Under the pieces are notes generated by a model. The model saw only the letters and a list, made by a program, of their open reading frames with translations, had not been told where the DNA came from and did no database searches. From Ferruginibacter sp. (GTDB taxonomy: Bacteria > Bacteroidota > Bacteroidia > Chitinophagales > Chitinophagaceae), in assembly GCA_019638485.1 (NCBI GenBank), contig JAHBTP010000001.1:682001-746000 (forward strand): a DNA stretch of 64,000 bases. Reading direction: 5' to 3'. Every line of letters begins with the position of its first letter. Position 1 is the first letter of the stretch. This document shows, piece after piece, positions 57,422 to 64,000 of the stretch. Made by a program: the position numbers and the translations under genes.

Positions 57422-57826
57422 TTATTGCTGGTTAATGCTGCGCTCTAGATTCTGCTTGTCGTCTTTGTATTTGCTCGGACATTTTAATAGTATATCCTTA
57501 CACTCAAAGTAATTGTCACGCATTGTTCCCTTCATTACTACTCTTTCACTACGTTCAAGATCGGTAGGCTTACTATTGCGGTAAACAACTAAGGTCTTCC
57601 CGCCCAAGCTGTCAATGGCGTGGAAGGCTAAATAATTAGGGTCTTTTTCAGGATTGTATTCTATGGGTTTAGATAAATCAACTTTAGCTATTAAATGAAC
57701 AAACTTACCTTCCTTTTTCTTTGCAGATTCGATGGTGTCGTATGTTGAAAAATCAACAGAATAGGCAAGCAAGGCACCAATAATTACTGCAATTCCAACT
57801 AAGATAATTATACTTCTCGTTTTCAT
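57422..57826 (-). CDS. ccmE: Heme chaperone CcmE, cysteine-type (CxxxY)
   Basis: The 134-aa single-pass membrane protein carries heme on the periplasmic face to CcmF. An N-terminal helix (SIIILVGIAVIIGALLAYSV) is followed by an OB-fold-like domain. At the site where classic CcmE binds heme through His (HxxxY) this protein has Cys in LLKCPSKY, so the motif is CxxxY. Such variants are known in some bacteria and archaea. It has a good ribosome-binding site (GGAG, about 9 nt before the ATG) and an exact promoter. First gene of the ccmE-ccmF pair. Confidence 0.93.
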   Translation of the reverse strand: MKTRSIIILVGIAVIIGALLAYSVDFSTYDTIESAKKKEGKFVHLIAKVDLSKPIEYNPEKDPNYLAFHAIDSLGGKTLVVYRNSKPTDLERSERVVMKGTMRDNYFECKDILLKCPSKYKDDKQNLERSINQQ

Positions 57827-57852
57827 GATTTTATCTCCTTATTGAGGCGATG

Positions 57853-57860
57853 CAAAGGTA
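57853..57860 (-). promoter_or_regulatory. Promoter of ccmE-ccmF
   Basis: Minus-strand TACCTTTG is an exact match 26 nt before the ccmE ATG, with a GGAG ribosome-binding site between. Confidence 0.7.
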
Positions 57861-57916
57861 AACTAAATGCAACAGATTTGTTATTGTTAAAACGATTTTA
57901 ACATGCTGCATACCCT

Positions 57917-57924
57917 TATCTTTG
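57917..57924 (+). promoter_or_regulatory. Promoter of the ureohydrolase gene, decides its start
   Basis: TATCTTTG is an exact match and lies downstream of a possible ATG at 57903, leaving ATG 57945 as the start (20-nt leader). Confidence 0.7.
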
Positions 57925-57944
57925 TGCGCTTAGAAACTTACATT

Positions 57945-58994
57945 ATGGCTGACCTTTCGCAGTTTGACCCTAATTCGGTTGGAAATCCTAACAACAATGT
58001 ATTTGGTCTTCCCTTCTCAGAAGATGATGCCCGATTGATTATTGTACCAGTTCCATGGGAGGTAACGGTAAGTTACAATGGTGGAACGGCAAGAGCGCCA
58101 GACAGTATATTTAAGGCAAGTTATCAGGTTGATTTATTTGACATAGACACAAAGGATATTTGGAAAGAAGGGTTCTATATGCAGGCGCCCGAATTAAAAA
58201 TTCTTTCAAAAAGCGATTATCTCCGTAAGGAGGCTGAATTATACATTAATTATATTTCGCATGGAGATAAAGTGGAGGACAATAAGTTTATGGTTAAAAC
58301 CCTCAAAGAAATTAATGCAGGTAGTGTTTGGCTTAATGAATGGGTTTACCAGCAAACAAAGTCGTTATTAGAAAAGGGAAAATTAGTTGTTTTGCTTGGT
58401 GGGGATCACAGCACGCCTTTTGGTTTTTTTAAAGCTATTGCCGAAAAGCATGGTGAATTTGGGCTTTTACAAATTGATGCACATTGTGATTTGCGAGAAG
58501 CTTATGAAGGGTTTACTTATTCGCATGCATCCATTATGTATAATGCCTTAAAAGAAATTCCATTCATTACTAAATTGGTACAAGTTGGTGCACGTGATTA
58601 TTGTAAAGAAGAAATTGATTTTATCCAATCAGCTAATGGTAGAGTAAAGACACTATTTGACAGCCAAATAAAGGAGCGGATCTATGAAGGTCAAACCTGG
58701 CAACGGATGGTTCAGGAATTGGTTGATTCGCTTCCTCAAAAAGTATATTTGAGCTTTGATATTGATGGTTTGGAGCCCGGTCTTTGCCCAAATACCGGAA
58801 CACCGGTGCATGGTGGGTTACAGCCGGATCAAGTATTTTATTTGTTAAAAGCGATAATTAATAGTGGTAGGCATTTTATTGGATTTGATTTGAATGAAGT
58901 GGGGGTAAGTCAAAATGAATGGGATGAAAATGTGGGAGCGCGCATATTATACAAATTATGTAATCTCCTAATGGCTGCTAATAAGAAACAATGA
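57945..58994 (+). CDS. Arginase/agmatinase-family ureohydrolase
   Basis: The binuclear-manganese hydrolase (349 aa from ATG 57945) has metal ligands in LLGGDHSTPFG, LLQIDAHCDLREAYEG and YLSFDIDGLEPG (the family's second DxDxxDP has Glu for the last Asp). Substrates in the family are arginine, agmatine, guanidinobutyrate and formimidoylglutamate; no neighbour chooses among them. An insert of about 60 residues (EAELYINYISHGDKVED...) precedes the GGDH motif, as in Bacteroidota members annotated as agmatinase. The next gene overlaps by 4 nt. Confidence 0.9.
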   Translation: MADLSQFDPNSVGNPNNNVFGLPFSEDDARLIIVPVPWEVTVSYNGGTARAPDSIFKASYQVDLFDIDTKDIWKEGFYMQAPELKILSKSDYLRKEAELYINYISHGDKVEDNKFMVKTLKEINAGSVWLNEWVYQQTKSLLEKGKLVVLLGGDHSTPFGFFKAIAEKHGEFGLLQIDAHCDLREAYEGFTYSHASIMYNALKEIPFITKLVQVGARDYCKEEIDFIQSANGRVKTLFDSQIKERIYEGQTWQRMVQELVDSLPQKVYLSFDIDGLEPGLCPNTGTPVHGGLQPDQVFYLLKAIINSGRHFIGFDLNEVGVSQNEWDENVGARILYKLCNLLMAANKKQ

Positions 58995-59404
58995 ATTATA
59001 CCATCTATCTAAACAATAGGGATGCCAAATCTTTATGGGTTGATATTGGATTGGGTATTTGCGGATTAATATTATTGTTCTTGTTTGAAAAGATTGTAAT
59101 TGGGCTCATTTCACTTCTTATTGCTTTATTAGGTGTATTAACTAAGCAAAAACAAAAAGTTATTATTTCCAATGAAGGCGTAAGTGTAAGAAAACTTTTC
59201 GTTAAAAAATATACCTGGAATTTGTTTAGTGAGGTAATTTTAAAAGATGGTATGCTTACCCTTGATTTTAAAAATAATATTCTTTTTCAACACAACACGG
59301 ATCCTATAGGCGCTTTTATTGATGAAGCAGCTTTTAATGCTTATTGCAAGCAACAAATTGAATTAAACAGTACAACTAACGAGGAAGCACAAACGATACA
59401 ATAG
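58991..59404 (+). CDS. Small membrane-anchored hypothetical protein (137 aa)
   Basis: Two close membrane segments (about residues 15-50) are followed by a soluble beta-rich part, VIISNEGVSVRKLFVKKYTW, that looks like the PH-like YcxB/YdbT type. It has no catalytic motif. It starts within the ureohydrolase stop codon (ATGA), so its translation is coupled, but the functional link is unknown. Convergent with the thiolase gene. Confidence 0.75.
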   Translation: MNYTIYLNNRDAKSLWVDIGLGICGLILLFLFEKIVIGLISLLIALLGVLTKQKQKVIISNEGVSVRKLFVKKYTWNLFSEVILKDGMLTLDFKNNILFQHNTDPIGAFIDEAAFNAYCKQQIELNSTTNEEAQTIQ

Positions 59405-59434
59405 TTTATCCTTTGTTTTAGCAATAAATTTCAA

Positions 59435-60652
59435 TTATACATTGGTATTTTCAAGAATCATCGCATATCCTTGTCCAACACCAATGCACATGGTGGCTAA
59501 TGCGTATTTTTTTTTCATTTCCATTAGTGACAATGCAGCGCTAAAAGTAATTCGGGTGCCACTCATTCCTAAGGGATGACCAATTGAAATTGAGCCACCA
59601 TGGGGATTAATCCTTTTGTCATTATCTGCTATATTAAATGATCGAATGAAGCCGAGACATTGTGCGGCAAATGCCTCATTCAATTCAATAATATCAATAT
59701 CTTCTAATTGGAGGCCTGCTTTTTCCAAAGCTTTTTTTGTAGCTGGCACAGGGCCTAATCCCATTATATGGGGTTCAATGCCCACCACAGCTGATGCAAT
59801 TATTTTAGCTATTGGTTTAAGGCTATACTTCGCAACTGCATCACCGGAAGCAACAAATACACAAGCTGCACCATCATTTAAACCGGAAGCATTTCCTGCA
59901 GTAACCGTGCCCTCCTTTTTAAAAGCAGGCTTCAATTTTGCCAATCCTTCCAATGTGGTGTCTGGCCGATTAAATTCATCCCGGTTAAAAATTATCGGAT
60001 CCCCTTTTCGTTGAGGAATTTCTACCGGCATGATTTCTTTTGCTAATCGTCCACTTTGCTGTGCTGCTGAGGTTTTTTGTTGAGACCATAATGCAAACTT
60101 ATCCTGATCTTCTCGGCTTATTTTCATTAATTCTGCAACATTCTCTGCTGTATTACCCATGGCTTCGGTGCCATACATTTCAACCATTTTGGGATTAATA
60201 AATCGCCAGCCAAAACTTGAATCTTCTAATTTTGAATCATTACCATAAGCAGAACTGGGTTTAGATATAACATAGGGGCTGCGTGTCATGTGCTCCATTC
60301 CTCCGGCAATAAAAATATCTCCATCTCCATTGGCAATAGCTCGCACCGCATGTGCAATGGAGGACATTCCTGAGGCGCACAACCGGTTTACCGTTTCTCC
60401 CGGAACTGTAGGGGGCAAGCCGGCAAGAAGAAGAGCCATCCGGGCTACATTTCGGTTGTCTTCACCAGCCTGATTATGACAGCCCATAATTACGTCATCA
60501 ATTGCATCAACCGGTATTTTTGGATTTCTTTTTACTAATTCTTTTATCACCATTGCACCCAAATCATCAGTACGTATAGTTGATAAGGCACCATGAAATT
60601 TACCAACCGGAGTTCGAATGCCATCAATAATAAATGCTTCCTTCTTAACCAT
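59435..60652 (-). CDS. Acetyl-CoA C-acyltransferase (thiolase)
   Basis: The 405-aa degradative-type thiolase has nucleophile Cys92 in NRLCASGMSS, the His of NPHGGSISIGHPLGMSG and the second Cys in TMCIGVGQGYAM. ELNEAFAAQC is intact. The sequence is nearer to the FadA/PcaF long-chain group than to biosynthetic thiolases. It acts in beta-oxidation or aromatic/adipate degradation; no partner beta-oxidation gene lies next to it. Single gene with an exact promoter. Confidence 0.94.
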   Translation of the reverse strand: MVKKEAFIIDGIRTPVGKFHGALSTIRTDDLGAMVIKELVKRNPKIPVDAIDDVIMGCHNQAGEDNRNVARMALLLAGLPPTVPGETVNRLCASGMSSIAHAVRAIANGDGDIFIAGGMEHMTRSPYVISKPSSAYGNDSKLEDSSFGWRFINPKMVEMYGTEAMGNTAENVAELMKISREDQDKFALWSQQKTSAAQQSGRLAKEIMPVEIPQRKGDPIIFNRDEFNRPDTTLEGLAKLKPAFKKEGTVTAGNASGLNDGAACVFVASGDAVAKYSLKPIAKIIASAVVGIEPHIMGLGPVPATKKALEKAGLQLEDIDIIELNEAFAAQCLGFIRSFNIADNDKRINPHGGSISIGHPLGMSGTRITFSAALSLMEMKKKYALATMCIGVGQGYAMILENTNV

Positions 60653-60672
60653 TATATTAAATAATTGAAGGG

Positions 60673-60680
60673 CAAAGGTA
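60673..60680 (-). promoter_or_regulatory. Promoter of the thiolase gene
   Basis: Minus-strand TACCTTTG is an exact match, 20 nt before the ATG. Confidence 0.7.
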
Positions 60681-60691
60681 AGCAGTGTTGA

Positions 60692-61633
60692 TTAATGAAT
60701 ATTGTTCAATAATTCCAAGTCTTCATCATCCAAAATAACCTTTGTGGACTCTAACAGGGGAAGTAATTGCTCCTTAGTTTTTTCACTAACAATGGGAGCG
60801 GTAATATCCGGCTGTGCAAGTATCCATGCTATGGAAATGGCTGCAGGAATAACGCGATGCTTTTTTGCAATCTTTTGAATGGCAGCTATTGTTTGCATTC
60901 CTCTTTCATTAAGATATTTCTTTAACCCACTGCCGCGAACGCTTTTATTTAAATCGCTCTCATTAAGATATTTACCGGTTAAAAAACCGGAAGCCAATCC
61001 TCTGAATGGGAAATAGGCCAGTTGATATTTTTTAATTAGCGCATGATAAATAGTTTCGAATGTTGTGCGCTCCATTAAATTATACTCAGTTTGAAGTGCA
61101 ATATAAGCGGGCATATTATTTGAAAGAGCAAAGTCCATTGATGCAATAAATCTTTCTGAAGAGATATTTGATGCGGCTATATAATTTACCTTTCCTGCTT
61201 TTATTATTTTTTCAAAAGCACACATGGTATCACTAACCGGGGTGACTTTATCGTCAAAGTGTGTGTAATAAAGGTCAACATAATCGGTCTGCAACCTGGA
61301 AAGAGAATCATCAATAGCTTTAAAAATGTGCTTGCTACTTATGTCTTCGGGATGATACTTATTCTTGCTCCCGGTTTTTGTAGCAATAACTAATTTGTCT
61401 CTATTGTTTCGAAGTTTTATCCAGCTACCAATAATTTCTTCCGATAATTCACCCACTCCATTTACCCACCAAGGATAGGTGTCAGAAGTGTCAATGAAAT
61501 TAAAACCGGCATCAAGAAAAGTATCCAATATTTTGTAAGAAGTATTCTTGTCTGCTGTCCAACCAAAGACATTGCATCCCAAATTAATTGGGGATACTTG
61601 CAAATTAGTATTTGGAATACTCTTGTATTGCAT
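60692..61633 (-). CDS. Aldo/keto reductase
   Basis: The 313-aa NADPH-dependent oxidoreductase has the AKR tetrad visible as Asp and Tyr in IDTSDTYPWWVNG, Lys in VIATKTGSK and His in DLYYTHFDD. The barrel is complete. The Trp pair after the Tyr marks it as a YajO/Tas-like member of no fixed substrate. It lies 39 nt upstream of the thiolase gene on the same strand but the thiolase has its own promoter. Start at the only in-frame ATG. Confidence 0.9.
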   Translation of the reverse strand: MQYKSIPNTNLQVSPINLGCNVFGWTADKNTSYKILDTFLDAGFNFIDTSDTYPWWVNGVGELSEEIIGSWIKLRNNRDKLVIATKTGSKNKYHPEDISSKHIFKAIDDSLSRLQTDYVDLYYTHFDDKVTPVSDTMCAFEKIIKAGKVNYIAASNISSERFIASMDFALSNNMPAYIALQTEYNLMERTTFETIYHALIKKYQLAYFPFRGLASGFLTGKYLNESDLNKSVRGSGLKKYLNERGMQTIAAIQKIAKKHRVIPAAISIAWILAQPDITAPIVSEKTKEQLLPLLESTKVILDDEDLELLNNIH

Positions 61634-61688
61634 AAATAAATGAGTAAAATAGATAAAGGGAAAAGTAGAAAAACACCTTTTAGTTATA

Positions 61689-62372
61689 TCATCTACTGAT
61701 TAAGAACTTAATGGTATTCACATAATTAATACGCCAGCCATTACGCATATTTCCAACAAGTTCTTTCCTATCGAAAGAAGTATAATAAGAGAATTGAGAT
61801 TGTCCAATACTTTTTATTTTCCCTTTAATGGCTTTATCATCAAAGTTGCTGTAATAGGTTAGTTGTACAGCGCCAATGGATTTAAGCTTCCCACCAAATG
61901 AAGGGTCAAATGAAGAATAGTAGATGATTCGGTCACTGCCAATACTCTTTATTTTTCCGCGTAAGGATTCTTCATCATAGCGATTATAATATTCAAACGT
62001 AGTGCTACCAATACTTTTAATTTTCCCTACTAAGTCAGCATCATCATAAGAGGCGTAATAGGTAATCATTTTTTGGCCGATATAACGAATCTTTCCGGCG
62101 AAGGCTTCATTATCTAAATTTGTATAATTTACCACACGTCCTGTATAAGGCTCCATTCTTTCCTGCATTCTATCAGTACGGCCTTTGTAGATATCAATTC
62201 CATAGTCTATAATATCACCGGTAGGAGTGAGGTTGAGAATAACCTGCTCATCCAATTCAATGGATAACTTAGATAGGATTCCTGTTTCACTCATTTCCAC
62301 CCGGCTAATACGCTGTGCCAATAAGGGAAGGCTTAGTGTACATCCTACGATAAATACAAATAACTTTTTCAT
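61689..62372 (-). CDS. Secreted protein with tandem 23-residue repeats (hypothetical)
   Basis: The 227-aa protein has a signal peptide (MKKLFVFIVGCTLSLPLLAQ). After an 80-residue N-terminal part it consists of a tandem array with period 22-23 residues. GKI/GKL-type motifs start at residues 93, 116, 139, 161 and 184, with a degenerate copy at 207. Each copy reads roughly GKIKSIG, five variable residues, YY, two residues, FD/YD. The alternating hydrophobic and aromatic pattern suggests one or two beta strands per repeat, like MORN or WG-type repeats, but I cannot assign a family. Possibly periplasmic. A variant promoter TAACTTTA lies upstream. Confidence 0.8.
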   Translation of the reverse strand: MKKLFVFIVGCTLSLPLLAQRISRVEMSETGILSKLSIELDEQVILNLTPTGDIIDYGIDIYKGRTDRMQERMEPYTGRVVNYTNLDNEAFAGKIRYIGQKMITYYASYDDADLVGKIKSIGSTTFEYYNRYDEESLRGKIKSIGSDRIIYYSSFDPSFGGKLKSIGAVQLTYYSNFDDKAIKGKIKSIGQSQFSYYTSFDRKELVGNMRNGWRINYVNTIKFLISR

Positions 62373-62497
62373 TACCCCAAATTTTATATAAAGTTAAGAT
62401 ATTTGATGAAAACGCTAAATTGTTGTGTAGGAAGGCTAATGTTATGTATAATAGAAAGGAGGGGGGGCTGGATTACTATAAACCGCTCTTGGAATTG

Positions 62498-64000
62498 TTA
62501 TTTTCCGTATTCTCCAAATTCTTTTCGCAGGCAATCTGCAATTTCACCAAGCGTACAATAACTTTCTACAGCCTCAAGTACATAAGGCATAATATTTTCA
62601 GTAGTTTTAATAACGGCAGAAAGTTTTTCTAAGCTCTCCATTGCCTTTGCCTGATTACGTTTTTCTTTTAAATTATTTAATGACAGTATCTGGCTTTGCT
62701 GAATCTTTTCATCTACTTTAAATAAAGTTGTTTTATGGGTTTCATTTATCGTAAACTTATTTACACCTACAATAATTTTCTCTCCATTTTCAATTTTTCG
62801 CTGATATTCATAGGCACTTGCAGCAATCGCATCAGACATGAAACCGCTTTCAATGGCAGAAACGCTTCCGCCCATATTGTCAATTTGCTGCATAATCTTT
62901 CCGGCCTCTTCTTCCATTTGAGTGGTTAGTTTCTCTACATAGTAACTTCCTGCTAATGGGTCGGCAGTATCAGCTACTCCGCTTTCAAATGCCGTTATTT
63001 GCTGTGTTCGCAATGCAATGCGTGCTGCTTCTTCTGTGGGCAAACTCAACGCTTCATCGTAACCATTGGTATGTAGTGATTGCGTGCCTCCCATTACAGC
63101 AGCCAGGGTTTGAATGGTTACTCGGCTTATGTTGTTTAGCGGTTGTTGTGCAGTAAGCGTGCTGCCACCGGTTTGAGTGTGAAATCGAAGCATAAGTGCT
63201 TTGTCATCGGTGGCACCCATAGACTTCATAATTTTAGCCCACATTCGCCGTGCTGCCCTAAATTTGGCTACTTCCTCAAACAGATTATTGTGTGCATTAA
63301 AAAAGAAGGATAGTCGCTTACCAAAAATATTAATATCCAATCCACGGTCTATAGCTGCTTTCACGTATGCTTTACCGTTACTTAATGTAAATGCTATTTC
63401 TTGTGCCGCAGTACTGCCGGCTTCTCTAATATGGTATCCGGAAATGCTGATGGTATTCCATTTGGGTACTTCTTTGCTGCACCATTCAAAGATGTCCGTA
63501 ATGATACGCATGCTTGGTTTTGGAGGATAGATATATGTGCCTCTTGCCGCATATTCTTTTAAAATATCATTCTGAATGGTTCCGGCTAATTTTTTCAAAT
63601 CAGCACCTTGCCTTTTTGCAAGGGCTACATAAAAAGCCAGTAAGATAAAACCACTGGCATTAATAGTCATGCTGGTGCTAACCTCTTCTAATTTGATACC
63701 TGCAAACAATTTCTCCATATCCTCAAGGCTATCAATTGCCACCCCAACTTTACCTACTTCACCATTAGCTAAGGGATGGTCACTATCATAACCGATTTGA
63801 GTTGGCAGGTCAAATGCAACACTTAATCCCATTACTCCTTGCTTTAACAAATAGTGGTAACGCTTGTTGCTTTCCTCGGCAGTAGAGAACCCCGCATATT
63901 GCCGCATAGTCCATAACCTACCCCGATACATACTTGCTTGAACTCCGCGCGTGAATGGAAAATGCCCGGGTATTTCATAAATCATTTCCGGTAAATCATT
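62498..64000 (-). CDS. Acyl-CoA (methylmalonyl-CoA-type) mutase large subunit, 5' end outside window
   Basis: The frame is open from its stop at 62498 through the right edge, so 500 residues are seen and a short N-terminus is missing. The signature of the B12-dependent mutase substrate barrel is present: [20 protein letters not shown] then [25 protein letters not shown], and [16 protein letters not shown]. It ends without a B12-binding domain (no DxHxxG), so the cobalamin-binding part must be on a separate polypeptide, as in isobutyryl-CoA or ethylmalonyl-type mutases and two-part methylmalonyl mutases. Which substrate is used is not clear. Confidence 0.92.
   Translation of the reverse strand, partial: NDLPEMIYEIPGHFPFTRGVQASMYRGRLWTMRQYAGFSTAEESNKRYHYLLKQGVMGLSVAFDLPTQIGYDSDHPLANGEVGKVGVAIDSLEDMEKLFAGIKLEEVSTSMTINASGFILLAFYVALAKRQGADLKKLAGTIQNDILKEYAARGTYIYPPKPSMRIITDIFEWCSKEVPKWNTISISGYHIREAGSTAAQEIAFTLSNGKAYVKAAIDRGLDINIFGKRLSFFFNAHNNLFEEVAKFRAARRMWAKIMKSMGATDDKALMLRFHTQTGGSTLTAQQPLNNISRVTIQTLAAVMGGTQSLHTNGYDEALSLPTEEAARIALRTQQITAFESGVADTADPLAGSYYVEKLTTQMEEEAGKIMQQIDNMGGSVSAIESGFMSDAIAASAYEYQRKIENGEKIIVGVNKFTINETHKTTLFKVDEKIQQSQILSLNNLKEKRNQAKAMESLEKLSAVIKTTENIMPYVLEAVESYCTLGEIADCLRKEFGEYGK

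Overview
The window is AT-rich chromosomal DNA from a member of the Bacteroidota, most likely a Sphingobacteriales/Chitinophagaceae-type organism. Three lines of sequence evidence support this. First, sixteen exact TAnnTTTG minus-7 promoter elements, the Bacteroidota housekeeping signature, lie just upstream of genes. Second, there are outer-membrane beta-barrels carrying an N-terminal carboxypeptidase-regulatory-like domain. Third, several families typical of the phylum are present: DUF4270, DUF4294, DUF5686, GSCFA, DUF2027-Smr, BshB1, fused SpmA-SpmB and a truncated GT5 protein. The species cannot be named from the sequence alone.

Layout. 1-2.4 kb: 5' part of an outer-membrane beta-barrel receptor (minus). 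2.5-8 kb: tRNA-His, tail-specific protease, TDT/SLAC1-type transporter, secreted subtilisin. 8-13 kb: antiquitin-like aldehyde dehydrogenase, panB, then a tight cluster panC / flippase-like protein / heptose-1-P adenylyltransferase. 13-17.5 kb: truncated GT5 protein, DUF4270 lipoprotein, metK, TrmH/RlmB-type rRNA methylase. 17.5-18.57 kb: about 1 kb without genes that holds a decayed tandem array with a period of about 330 bp. 18.6-28 kb: HMG-CoA lyase, GSCFA protein, a 55-aa membrane protein, miaE, penicillin-acylase-type hydrolase, DUF5686 protein, trhO. 28-33.5 kb: purC, a TonB receptor paired with a fasciclin lipoprotein, and a small basic protein. 33.7-44.8 kb: ychF, SpmAB fusion, serine hydrolase, serA, rnr, polyprenyl synthase, amino-acid permease, DUF2027-Smr protein. 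44.8-50 kb: MBL-rhodanese protein, rnpB, NUDIX/CorA/dapF/nucleoside phosphorylase, tRNA-Cys. 50-58 kb: glnS, fatty acid desaturase, bshB1, DUF4294, and ccmF-ccmE with a Cys-type CcmE. 58-64 kb: ureohydrolase, thiolase, aldo/keto reductase, a 23-residue-repeat secreted protein, and the large part of an acyl-CoA mutase cut by the right edge.

Most of the window is ordinary core metabolism and envelope biology: pantothenate, SAM, serine, lysine/DAP, purine, tRNA modification, cytochrome c maturation and bacillithiol. I see no phage, transposon, CRISPR array or obvious defence system. The least explained stretch is the repeat array at 17.6-18.45 kb. A second theme is promoters lying so close to start codons that leaderless mRNAs are predicted.
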